Shown: positions 1 through 6,325, counted from the first letter of the stretch. The stretch is 19,675 nt of DNA from UBA5951 sp009936885 (GCA_937996625.1 CALKVA010000015.1:1-19675); one strand, 5' to 3'. Notes: generated by a model from the letters alone, not told the origin. Made by a program: numbers and translations.

Positions 1-92
1 CGCCAATTGCGATGGATGAGGGATTGCGCTTTGCTATTCGCGAGGGCGGTCGTACAGTCGGCGCTGGTGTGGTATCATCCATCGTTGAGTAA
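1..92 (+). CDS. tuf: Elongation factor Tu, 3' end only (partial)
   Basis: The first complete codon is at position 3 and the stop (TAA) is at 90-92. The 29 visible residues are the EF-Tu C-terminus: they begin PIAMDEGLRFAIREGG and end GAGVVSSIVE, which is the conserved last strand of domain 3. EF-Tu carries aminoacyl-tRNA to the ribosomal A site as a GTP complex. The gene lies directly upstream of trnW, as is common in Alphaproteobacteria. A second tuf copy begins at 19538 in the same orientation, so this genome has at least two. The GTPase domain lies outside the window, so nothing can be said about the active site of this copy. Confidence 0.95.
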   Translation, partial: PIAMDEGLRFAIREGGRTVGAGVVSSIVE

Positions 93-104
93 ATAGGTTA
101 ATGG

Positions 105-131
105 GAGAGGCATTTTGCCTCTCTCCTCATT
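105..131 (+). terminator. Hairpin after tuf, possible weak terminator or processing site
   Basis: GAGAGGC (105-111) pairs perfectly with GCCTCTC (117-123) around the loop ATTTT. The following bases are TCCTCATTGTTTT, so the T-tract is late and interrupted. It may be a partial terminator, or a stem that defines the 3' end of the tuf mRNA and allows read-through into trnW, which has no clear promoter of its own. Confidence 0.4.
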
Positions 132-152
132 GTTTTAAAAAAAACGAGTTAT

Positions 153-228
153 AGGAGTGTAGCTCAATTGGTAGAGCACCGGTCTCCAAAACCGGGGGCT
201 GGGGGTTCGAGCCCCTCCACTCCTGCCA
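153..228 (+). tRNA. trnW: tRNA-Trp (anticodon CCA)
   Basis: All parts of a 76-nt cloverleaf are visible. The acceptor stem AGGAGTG (153-159) pairs perfectly with CACTCCT (218-224). The D stem is GCTC/GAGC, the anticodon stem is CCGGT/ACCGG, and the anticodon loop is CTCCAAA with CCA at 186-188, which reads the tryptophan codon UGG. The T arm is GGGGG-TTCGAGC-CCCTC with one G-T pair. The discriminator base is G (225) and the 3' CCA (226-228) is encoded in the DNA. The position between tuf and the secE-nusG operon is the usual one, although here an importer cassette separates it from secE. Confidence 0.97.
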
Positions 229-237
229 ATATTGGCA
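224..237. repeat. 14-bp perfect palindrome overlapping the tRNA-Trp 3' end
   Basis: TGCCAATATTGGCA is identical to its reverse complement. Its first five bases are the last acceptor-stem base, the discriminator and the CCA end of tRNA-Trp. In the precursor RNA, TGCCA could pair with TGGCA across an ATAT loop and so mask the 3' CCA until the trailer is removed. It could equally be chance or a protein site. Confidence 0.5.
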
Positions 238-248
238 ATGATTATGAA

Positions 249-281
249 AGAGGAAGTCTTTTGAGGCTTTCTCTTTTTTTT
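249..281 (+). terminator. Intrinsic terminator after tRNA-Trp
   Basis: A 10-bp stem forms between AGAGGAAGTC (249-258) and GGCTTTCTCT (265-274), with two G-T pairs and loop TTTTGA. A run of eight T (274-281) follows at once. This is a convincing Rho-independent terminator for transcripts leaving trnW. It also lies beyond the 3' end of the convergent ynjD gene, but the bases beyond the stem on the minus strand are not T-rich, so termination in that direction is less likely. Confidence 0.8.
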
Positions 282-321
282 CTGGATCCCCAAAACCGTA
301 AACTTCTTGCGGCATGGTACC

Positions 322-355
322 CAAATTTAAGGGTTTTTCAAATTTAAGGGTTTTT
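322..355. repeat. Tandem duplication of a 17-bp unit at the 3' end of ynjD
   Basis: The unit CAAATTTAAGGGTTTTT occurs twice with no gap (322-338 and 339-355). The stop codon of ynjD (327-329, minus strand) lies inside the copy that is distal for the gene. Because 17 is not a multiple of 3, the second copy is read in a different frame, and the duplication decides where the ynjD protein ends. Confidence 0.9.
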
Positions 356-992
356 TGGAATCAAACGGCGAAAAAGTGATAGGCTGATTTGTGCTTAGTA
401 TAGCGTCTCTTGGGTCGTGACTTACCATTAAGGCAGGGATATTTAATCGTTTTATTTCTGTTAGAACATAGTTTACGAGTGTCTTGCGAATATCCTTGTC
501 AAGATTTGAAAATGGCTCGTCCAGAAGCATTAAGGCTGGCTCAGAGAGCAGGGTTCTAAGCAAGGCAATTCTTGCTTGCTGACCTGTTGAAAGCGTGAGC
601 GGGTCTTGTTTTTCAATCCCGGCAAGACCAGCTTTAATAAGACTGTTTGTAATCAGCTCTCTTCTCTTTTTGCCGCTAATAAAGGAAGCAACACCGATGC
701 CAATATTCTCCGCCACAGTTAAGTGAGGAAACAGCAATGCCTCAGAAAATAAAATTCCAATACGCCTTTGCTCTGCAGGAAATTCAGTGATATCTGTTCC
801 GTTTAAAAATATTTTCCCTTCTGCATGCATCTGCTTATCTGATATGCCAGCTATCCACCTAAGCAAAGAGGTTTTCCCTGTTCCACTCTCAGACTGTAAT
901 AAACAAATCTCACCTTTTTGAATGGTTAAGTTAAAAGGAGCAAAAAGAGGTGTGTTTGAGAATGATAATTGTACGTTCTGAGCTATAAACAT
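327..992 (-). CDS. ynjD: ABC importer ATP-binding protein, YnjD-like
   Basis: This 221-residue protein is the ATPase of an ABC importer and would sit on the cytoplasmic face of the YnjC permease. Visible in order: a Walker A-like loop at residues 34-41 (SESGTGKT), a Q-loop region at 77-86 (RIGILFSEAL), the signature LSTGQ at 134-138, Walker B at 153-159 (ALMLLDE), the D-loop SNLD at 162-165, and the H-loop histidine H192 (VSHD). It resembles E. coli YnjD (recalled, about 217 aa) through most of its length, including the GILF..ALLF stretch. Two oddities: the first Walker A glycine is serine (S34), and the usual Q-loop glutamine is serine (S83). The ATG at 992-990 has no close Shine-Dalgarno; a GAGGA lies about 19 nt upstream. 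It is divergent from its partners ynjB and ynjC, whereas in E. coli ynjBCD is one co-directional run. The C-terminus lies in a 17-bp duplication. Confidence 0.88.
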   Translation of the reverse strand: MFIAQNVQLSFSNTPLFAPFNLTIQKGEICLLQSESGTGKTSLLRWIAGISDKQMHAEGKIFLNGTDITEFPAEQRRIGILFSEALLFPHLTVAENIGIGVASFISGKKRRELITNSLIKAGLAGIEKQDPLTLSTGQQARIALLRTLLSEPALMLLDEPFSNLDKDIRKTLVNYVLTEIKRLNIPALMVSHDPRDAILSTNQPITFSPFDSKKPLNLKNP

Positions 993-1018
993 GACTAATT
1001 GTAAATTTAATTCCTCAA

Positions 1019-1082
1019 TTTAAAATTCAGATTAATGGTGTTAACAAGTAAAGTTGTTAATAGTAAAATGTTAAGTAAGATA
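1019..1082. promoter_or_regulatory. Divergent ynjD/ynjB promoter region with an interrupted palindrome (candidate operator)
   Basis: TTAACAA (1041-1047) and TTGTTAA (1054-1060) are perfect inverted arms around a 6-bp spacer. Each arm contains TTGTTA reading outward, which could act as a -35. On the plus strand a TAAGAT follows at 1076-1081 (16-bp spacer). On the minus strand a TTTAAA follows at 1024-1019 (17-bp spacer). A dimeric regulator bound to the palindrome would cover both -35 elements and could control the ATPase and the binding protein together. The elements are weak matches in AT-rich DNA, so this is a candidate only. No thiamine-pyrophosphate riboswitch motif was seen between 993 and 1156. 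Confidence 0.4.
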
Positions 1083-1156
1083 GAAGATATAGTTTTAGTC
1101 TATTCAATCTGCCACCTCAACAAAGCCAAAGTATTTTTATTAAGGAACATTCTTTT

Positions 1157-2401
1157 ATGTTTGAAACGTTTTATAAAATAAATAAAGCCTTCGTTCTTAG
1201 AATAGTTTTTTGTGGGTTGTTTTGCTTGCTACCAATTTATTCAGCTTTGGCGTTAGATGATGATGAATTTGGTCAGTTAAAGCTGAATTCAATTGGCCAG
1301 GAAGTTGCGTTTCATGCTTGGGGGGGGTCTCCTGCAATTAATGACTATATACAATGGGTAGCTAGTCAAGTTGATACACAATACGGCATTACCTTAAATC
1401 ATGTAAAATTAACAAACACTTCTCACGCTATTTCAAGAATACTTGCAGAAAAAATTGCAGGTAGAGCTGAAAATGGTTCGGTGGATTTGCTTTGGGTTAA
1501 TGGTGAGAATTTTTCTAGAATGAAGGATACTGGTTTATTAAGAGAGGATGGATGGGCATATAATCTGCCGTCATTTCGCTACGTAAACACCCAAAAAATG
1601 CCAGACACAATTTCTGATTTTGGGATTCCGACACTTGGTCTTGAATCGCCATGGGGCAGGGCGCAGTTTGTTTTTGGGTATGATAGTAATGTTATTAAAT
1701 CGCCCCCTAACTCTGCTGTTAAACTTTTAAATTGGATAAAGACGAATTCAGGAAAGTTCTCATACCCTCAGCCCCCAGATTTCATCGGAACCAGTTTTTT
1801 AAAACAGCTCCTTCTTCAATTAGTTGAAAACAGGCAAGTGCTATACCAGTCAGTTTCAAATACAAATGCAGAGGAGATACTGGAACCTTTATGGAAATGG
1901 CTGGATGAGGCTCATCCGTTTTTTTGGAGAAAGGCAGAAACATTTCCTGTTAATAATATACATATGGCTCGGTTGCTTGGTGACACAGAAATCTCAATCG
2001 CAATGTCTTTTAATCCAGCGGAATTCGCCTCTGCTATCGGGCAAGGGATTTTATCATCAGATGTGAAAAGCTTTATATTTGAAGAGGGGTCGTTGGGGAA
2101 TGTTCATTTCGTTACCATACCATATAATGCATCATCCCCTGATGCTGCAAAATTAGTTGCCAATTTTTTGTTATCTCCTGAAGCACAATTGCATAAAGCA
2201 AATATTCAAAACTGGGGGGACCCAACAGTGCTTGATATCGAGATGTTACCCCCCAAATTCAAAAAATCATTCCAATCTTTGCCGCAACACCCTGCCATGT
2301 TAACTATGCAAGAATTACAAAATGTGATTCCTGAACCGCATCCAAGCTGGGTTAAACTAATCGAAGAAGAATGGCAAAAAAGATATGCAGCTGGAAGTTA
2401 G
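1157..2401 (+). CDS. ynjB: ABC importer periplasmic solute-binding protein, YnjB-like
   Basis: This 414-residue secreted protein captures the substrate for the YnjC/YnjD importer. The N-terminus is a signal peptide: basic residues (K7, K10, R15), a hydrophobic core at about 16-28, and an SALA motif giving likely cleavage after A32. The mature part matches E. coli YnjB (recalled, about 388 aa) at several distinctive stretches: AWGG near the start, GSVDLLWVNGENF, a PTLGLESPWGRAQ block, YPQPPDF.GTSFL, GNVHFVTIP, VANFLLSPEAQL.KA, WGDP.VLD, and a C-terminal EP.P.WV..EEW..RY. The start at 1157 is supported by AAGGA at 1142-1146. It is followed by ynjC after 44 nt and is probably co-transcribed with it. 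The substrate of YnjB proteins is not established to my knowledge; the protein shows a distant family relation to iron(III)- and thiamine-type binding proteins. A run of eight G (1320-1327) lies within the coding region. Confidence 0.92.
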   Translation: MFETFYKINKAFVLRIVFCGLFCLLPIYSALALDDDEFGQLKLNSIGQEVAFHAWGGSPAINDYIQWVASQVDTQYGITLNHVKLTNTSHAISRILAEKIAGRAENGSVDLLWVNGENFSRMKDTGLLREDGWAYNLPSFRYVNTQKMPDTISDFGIPTLGLESPWGRAQFVFGYDSNVIKSPPNSAVKLLNWIKTNSGKFSYPQPPDFIGTSFLKQLLLQLVENRQVLYQSVSNTNAEEILEPLWKWLDEAHPFFWRKAETFPVNNIHMARLLGDTEISIAMSFNPAEFASAIGQGILSSDVKSFIFEEGSLGNVHFVTIPYNASSPDAAKLVANFLLSPEAQLHKANIQNWGDPTVLDIEMLPPKFKKSFQSLPQHPAMLTMQELQNVIPEPHPSWVKLIEEEWQKRYAAGS

Positions 2402-2445
2402 AGGCAGTTTTGATCTGATACCATATTTGAGCTTATTTTTCTAGA

Positions 2446-4122
2446 ATGGCTAGATATAGTATTATCATAATCTGTTTTCTACCTGTATTTGCCGGGTTGC
2501 TTGGTGTTGTTTTGCCAGCATTTGGATGGTTTCCAATTTATGGAAAATCACAATTTACATTTGAAATATTAGCCCAAACTCTCAATCAGCCAGGTTTTTT
2601 GCGCTCTGTATGGCTAAGTGTTTCCACAGCGCTCTTATCAACATTTCTAGCCTATTGGCTATGTATATTCACACTTATTTATAGTCAAAAATTAAATTTA
2701 CATAGCACGTTAAAGAAAATCATAGCTCCTCTAATAGCAGTGCCGCACATAATAGTTGCGATGGGTATTTTATTTTTGATTCAACCTAGCGGTTGGGTGT
2801 TTAGAATATTTTCTCCTTGGTTAACAGGTTGGCAGACACCTCCCGACCTTAATATTGCACCTGATTTATACGGAGTGGCTCTTATAATTGGCCTTACCGC
2901 AAAGGAACTACCCTTTTTGCTTATGGTTGGTTTTACAGTGTTGAAGCAGGTCAATATCAGCCGATACAGACAGCAAATTACCACTTTTGGTTATGGGCCT
3001 ATTGCAGGTTGGTTTCATATTATTCATCCGATGATTGCGGCGCGCATGAGAGTATCTGTTTTGATTGTGCTTTGTTTTTCAGTTTCTGTCGTTGATATGG
3101 CCTTAATTCTTGCGCCCTCTACACCAGCACCACTGGCTGTTAAGATTTTTAGCTGGTATCAGTCTCCTGATATAACTAGCCAGCTGATTGCAGCATCAGC
3201 TGCTGTTTATCTGCTCCTAATTTCATTATGCTGTTGTGTTTTCTGGATTGCCTGTGGGGCAGGGTTAAGAACGGTTTTTCGCTTTCTCAGCTATAGAGGT
3301 GCGCGTTTAACAGTTCGCGGACTTCCCCACAAACTTATTATTCTGCCTGTACTGGCTTTAATCGTGTTTGTATTGATTATAGGCATAATGGGGCTTTTAT
3401 CAGCTGGCATTTGGGGATTTGTCGAAGTATGGCGTTTTCCAGATATACTGCCAGAGAAATGGGGGCTTAACTCATGGAGAAATGGATTTGCAGCTTATAT
3501 CCCCCCATTTATTAATACGCTAATTGTAGGGTTTATTGCTTCAATACTTGCCCTCATATCGGCGATAATTTGGCTGGAATATCCAGCCAAATCCTTCTCA
3601 AAAGTCACCGAGGCGCTTGCCTACATTCCCTTGTTGTTGCCGCAGACAGGGTTTCTGTTTGGAATGCAGGTTTTTATAATTTGGCTAGAAGTTGATGGAT
3701 CATATATCACGGTGATTTGGGCGCATTATCTGTTCGTGTTTCCGTATACATTGCTTACACTAGGCCCAATTTGGAGAAGGTTTGATGTGCGGTATGAACT
3801 TTTAGGGGCTAGTTTCGGTTTTTCTAAATTTGAACGATTATGGCGGATTAAAATGCCGCTAATGGCGGTGCCTATTATTACTTCTTTTGTAATCGGGTTC
3901 GCGGTAAGCTCTGCTTTGTACCTGCCCACTATTTTTGCTGGGAATGGTGCTTTTCTTACCCTTACGACAGAGGCAGTAACATTAGCTGCTAATGCAAGTA
4001 GACAGGCTGCTGGAATAGCAGCGCTTTTGCAAATGATATTACCATTGGTAATTTTCATCATAGCAGGGATGTATATAAGATTCAGGTTGCATAATTTCAG
4101 CTACTTCAGAATTTCGCACTAA
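2446..4122 (+). CDS. ynjC: ABC importer permease with two fused transmembrane domains, YnjC-like
   Basis: This 558-residue inner-membrane protein is very hydrophobic, with about 12 membrane segments in two similar halves. This is the fused arrangement of YnjC, ThiP and FbpB permeases, in which one chain supplies both MetI-like domains. Each half carries a cytoplasmic coupling loop of the EAA type for contact with the ATPase: near residue 178 in the first half (ITTFGYGPIAGWFHIIHP) and near residue 451 in the second (ELLGASFGFSKFERLWRIKMP). E. coli YnjC is shorter (about 511 aa, recalled), so this copy is somewhat long. The ATG at 2446 has no obvious Shine-Dalgarno, which may mean translation depends on coupling to ynjB 44 nt upstream. 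The nearest ATPase is the divergent ynjD, and there is no second permease gene, consistent with the fused form. Confidence 0.9.
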   Translation: MARYSIIIICFLPVFAGLLGVVLPAFGWFPIYGKSQFTFEILAQTLNQPGFLRSVWLSVSTALLSTFLAYWLCIFTLIYSQKLNLHSTLKKIIAPLIAVPHIIVAMGILFLIQPSGWVFRIFSPWLTGWQTPPDLNIAPDLYGVALIIGLTAKELPFLLMVGFTVLKQVNISRYRQQITTFGYGPIAGWFHIIHPMIAARMRVSVLIVLCFSVSVVDMALILAPSTPAPLAVKIFSWYQSPDITSQLIAASAAVYLLLISLCCCVFWIACGAGLRTVFRFLSYRGARLTVRGLPHKLIILPVLALIVFVLIIGIMGLLSAGIWGFVEVWRFPDILPEKWGLNSWRNGFAAYIPPFINTLIVGFIASILALISAIIWLEYPAKSFSKVTEALAYIPLLLPQTGFLFGMQVFIIWLEVDGSYITVIWAHYLFVFPYTLLTLGPIWRRFDVRYELLGASFGFSKFERLWRIKMPLMAVPIITSFVIGFAVSSALYLPTIFAGNGAFLTLTTEAVTLAANASRQAAGIAALLQMILPLVIFIIAGMYIRFRLHNFSYFRISH

Positions 4123-4197
4123 TGTGATTGTAACCATTCCTCGCCCGCTAAATCAGACATCAAAAGATATGAGATCATGCATCGCTAAAAATGCCCA

Positions 4198-4223
4198 ATA
4201 TATTTGCTAAATATATGTTTTTT
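4198..4223 (+). terminator. AT-rich palindrome with T-run after ynjC, weak terminator candidate
   Basis: ATATATTT (4198-4205) and AAATATAT (4209-4216) are perfect inverted arms around GCT, followed by G and a run of six T. The stem has no G-C pair, so it would be weak. It is the only hairpin with a T-run between ynjC and secE on the plus strand. It could instead be a protein-binding site. Confidence 0.3.
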
Positions 4224-4304
4224 AACTTGCAATGAGTCTCCATAAATGATAAATCGCGTTTCGTTTAAGATTTTTTAGCTGGAAAGATTATTTTTTCTGG
4301 CTTG

Positions 4305-4310
4305 TTGACA
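4305..4310 (+). promoter_or_regulatory. Consensus -35 hexamer, candidate promoter of the secE operon
   Basis: TTGACA is a perfect -35 match 61 bp before the secE start. No good -10 hexamer appears 16-18 bp further on, where the sequence is AGGGCT-like, so the exact promoter is uncertain. Function here is inferred mainly from need: this is the last gap before a long run of essential genes. Confidence 0.3.
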
Positions 4311-4371
4311 TGAAAAAAGCGCCCTTCAGGGCTTTGAGTGTCGCAGCGGAATTAATGATCGGCTCAAGAGT

Positions 4372-4569
4372 ATGGCAAAAACTTCTCCAGCACAGTTCGT
4401 AAGACAGGTAAGACAAGAAATCTCAAGGATTTCTTGGGCATCTCGGCGTGAGACTGGATTAGCGACGGTTACTGTATTTGCAATGGCTACAATTGCTGCG
4501 ATATTTTTCTTGCTTGTCGATGCTGTTTTATCAAATGTCGTTCAGTTTTTGCTTGGCTTCGGCTCATAA
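4372..4569 (+). CDS. secE: Preprotein translocase subunit SecE
   Basis: This 65-residue protein is the short, single-span form of SecE found in most bacteria. Residues about 5-25 form an amphipathic helix with the conserved pattern FVRQVRQEISRISW, the SecE hallmark that lies along the membrane surface. A single membrane segment follows at about 31-58. With SecY and SecG it forms the protein-conducting channel in the inner membrane. It lies 31 nt before nusG, the near-universal secE-nusG pairing. Upstream, the expected close neighbour trnW is displaced by the ynj importer genes. Confidence 0.95.
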   Translation: MAKTSPAQFVRQVRQEISRISWASRRETGLATVTVFAMATIAAIFFLLVDAVLSNVVQFLLGFGS

Positions 4570-4600
4570 AAAAGTGCGTTTGTAAGGGATTTTATAAGGT

Positions 4601-5131
4601 ATGGCAAAACGCTGGTATGTGGTTCATGTTTTTTCCGGATTTGAGAAAAAAATGAAGCAGGCAATTTTGGAACAGGCTGTGTCTAATAGTCTTGAAGACA
4701 TGATTGAAGACGTGCTTGTTCCCACCGAAGAGTATGTTGAGATGCGCAGAGGCGCAAAAGTACAGGCTGAACGTAAATTCTTCCCAGGATATATTTTGGT
4801 AAAAATGGAGCTCAGTGACGCTACATGGTCGTTGGTTCAATCACAAACCAGAGTAACAGGTTTCCTTGGCGGAAAAGGCAAGCCAGTTCCCATTACAAAT
4901 GCCGAAGCAGAAAGATTGCTACGTCAAATGGATGAAGGGGTGGAGCGTCCAGTTGCCACCATTACGTTTGATATCGGTGAAGAAGTGAGGGTCATTGATG
5001 GCCCGTTCGAATCATTTAACGGTCTTGTAGAAGAGGCCGATGATGAAAAGGCTCGTCTAAAGGTTGCGGTGTCCATTTTTGGTCGCGCTACCCCAGTTGA
5101 GTTAGAGTATAGTCAGGTTGAAAAAGTCTAA
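4601..5131 (+). CDS. nusG: Transcription termination/antitermination factor NusG
   Basis: This protein of 176 residues has the usual NusG length. It has an N-terminal NGN domain (about 4-110, with RWYVVHVFSGFEKK at the start and FFPGYILVKM near 60-69) and a C-terminal KOW domain from about 124 (FDIGEEVRVIDGPFESFNG). The NGN domain binds the RNA polymerase clamp and suppresses pausing, and the KOW domain contacts Rho or ribosomal protein S10. It is followed after 67 nt by rplK. That gap contains a GCTAGCCCTAGCG stretch and a repeated AGCGTT, the place where an L1-binding autoregulatory site of the rplK-rplA pair would be expected, although I cannot identify one with confidence. Confidence 0.97.
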   Translation: MAKRWYVVHVFSGFEKKMKQAILEQAVSNSLEDMIEDVLVPTEEYVEMRRGAKVQAERKFFPGYILVKMELSDATWSLVQSQTRVTGFLGGKGKPVPITNAEAERLLRQMDEGVERPVATITFDIGEEVRVIDGPFESFNGLVEEADDEKARLKVAVSIFGRATPVELEYSQVEKV

Positions 5132-5198
5132 CTGCGGAACAATCTGAGTTAATGAACCAGCAGGAGCTAGCCCTAGCGTTAGCGTTAAAGAGAGTAAA

Positions 5199-5630
5199 AT
5201 GGCAAAAAAAATAGATAGTTACATTAAGCTTAATATCCCAGCAGGAGCAGCTAATCCGTCACCGCCAGTTGGCCCAGCATTGGGACAGCGCGGTGTGAAT
5301 ATTATGGAATTCTGTAAGGCGTTTAACGCTGCAACAGATAGTTTAGAGAAGAATATGCCGGTACCTGTTGTTATTACGGTGTACCAAGATAAGTCTTTTT
5401 CCTTCACAACAAAAAATGCACCTGTTAGCTACTTTTTAAAGAAAGCAGCAGGTCTTTCAAAAGGTGGTCAGACACCTGGCAGAGAGGTTGCTGGAAAAGT
5501 AACCGTTGCTCAGGTTGAGGAAATCGCAGAACAAAAAATGAAGGACTTAAATGCGATTGACCTTCAAGGTGCTGTTCAAATGGTGCGTGGTTCTGCTCGC
5601 TCCATGGGTCTTGAAGTGGTGGAGGGTTAA
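5199..5630 (+). CDS. rplK: 50S ribosomal protein L11
   Basis: This protein has 143 residues, the family length. The N-terminal domain shows the proline-rich signature PAGAANPSPPVGPALGQRG (residues about 15-33), the thiostrepton-site region. The C-terminal domain (about 75-143) binds the 23S rRNA GTPase-associated centre and ends in a SARSMGLEV motif. L11 forms the base of the L7/L12 stalk with L10. The stop is 2 nt before the rplA start codon, so the two are probably translationally coupled. A 20-bp stretch (5576-5595) is repeated exactly in rplA. Confidence 0.97.
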   Translation: MAKKIDSYIKLNIPAGAANPSPPVGPALGQRGVNIMEFCKAFNAATDSLEKNMPVPVVITVYQDKSFSFTTKNAPVSYFLKKAAGLSKGGQTPGREVAGKVTVAQVEEIAEQKMKDLNAIDLQGAVQMVRGSARSMGLEVVEG

Positions 5631-5632
5631 TT

Positions 5633-6325
5633 ATGGTTGCAGGTAAAAGATTAAAATCGGGTTACGACCTTATTGACAGAAACAAAGCCTACTCAGTTAA
5701 CGAAGCTGCAAAAATAATCAAAGAGGCAGCCAAAGCAAAGTTTGACGAGACGATTGAGATTTCAGTTAGCCTTGGCGTGGATCCGCGGCATGCAGATCAA
5801 ATGGTGCGTGGTTCTGTTGCAATGCCAAATGGTACTGGCAAGACAATGCGAGTTGCTGTTTTTGCACGTGATGCTAAAGCAGAGGAAGCAAAAGCTGCTG
5901 GTGCAGAATTTGTGGGTGCAGAGGAGCTAGCAGAACAAATTCAAAACGGCGAACAGGGATTTGACCGGGTTATTGCATCACCAGATATGATGGGCGTGGT
6001 TGGCCGACTTGGTAAGGTGCTCGGTCCTCGTGGTCTTATGCCAAACCCTAAGCTTGGAACCGTTACCCCAGATGTTGCAGAAGCTGTGAAGACAGCGAAA
6101 GCAGGTGAAGTTCAGTTCCGCGTAGAAAAAGCTGGCGTTATTCATGCTGGAATTGGCAAAGCGAGCTTTGATGCAGATAAAATAGCTCAAAATGCGCAGG
6201 CTTTTCTTGATGCAATTCAAAAAGCACGCCCGTCGGGAGCTAAAGGGACTTATATGAAAAAAGTTACCATGAGCTCTACTATGGGGCCTGGTATTTTTAT
6301 TGATGCAACTCAGATAGCAGGATAA
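5633..6325 (+). CDS. rplA: 50S ribosomal protein L1
   Basis: This protein has 230 residues, the usual length. It begins GKRLKSGYDLIDRNKAYSV and contains the family motifs LGVDPRHADQMVRGSV, MPNGTGK, and the domain II signature KVLGPRGLMPNPKLGTVT. It then returns to domain I with YMKKVTMSSTMGPGI near the C-terminus. L1 forms the mobile L1 stalk that guides deacylated tRNA out through the E site. In other Proteobacteria it also represses its own operon by binding the mRNA ahead of rplK. The start at 5633 lies just after the rplK stop, inside the GGAGG-like end of that gene, giving a natural ribosome-binding site. Confidence 0.97.
   Translation: MVAGKRLKSGYDLIDRNKAYSVNEAAKIIKEAAKAKFDETIEISVSLGVDPRHADQMVRGSVAMPNGTGKTMRVAVFARDAKAEEAKAAGAEFVGAEELAEQIQNGEQGFDRVIASPDMMGVVGRLGKVLGPRGLMPNPKLGTVTPDVAEAVKTAKAGEVQFRVEKAGVIHAGIGKASFDADKIAQNAQAFLDAIQKARPSGAKGTYMKKVTMSSTMGPGIFIDATQIAG

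Larger units (their letters stand above)
4123..4371. other. Intergenic region between ynjC and secE
   Basis: No gene is seen. The region holds an AT-rich palindrome with a T6 run (4198-4223). It also has a perfect -35 hexamer TTGACA at 4305-4310, but no convincing -10 at the expected 16-18 bp spacing. A small hairpin follows at 4321-4332 (GCCC-TTCA-GGGC). Because trnW ends in a strong terminator and ynjD runs in the opposite direction, the secE-nusG-rpl-rpo genes need a promoter here, or read-through from ynjBC. Confidence 0.55.

Noticed and set aside
127..324. 65-codon minus-strand frame running through tRNA-Trp
   Set aside because: Most of it is the antisense of trnW, which gives a familiar false protein pattern (GSNPQPPVLETGALP). 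It has no ribosome-binding site and overlaps the terminator.
993..1156. Thiamine-pyrophosphate riboswitch before ynjB
   Set aside because: The conserved motif of that riboswitch is absent and the stretch is AT-rich with only one short palindrome.
1824..2066. 80-codon plus-strand frame inside ynjB
   Set aside because: It lies wholly within the well-supported ynjB gene in another frame and has no recognisable domain.
3726..4061. 111-codon minus-strand frame opposite ynjC
   Set aside because: It is a shadow of the hydrophobic permease gene, with no start signal and no family resemblance.
153..4371. tRNA-borne integration of the ynj genes (attL/attR at trnW)
   Set aside because: No copy of the tRNA 3' end was found between ynjC and secE, and no integrase or transposase gene exists in the interval.
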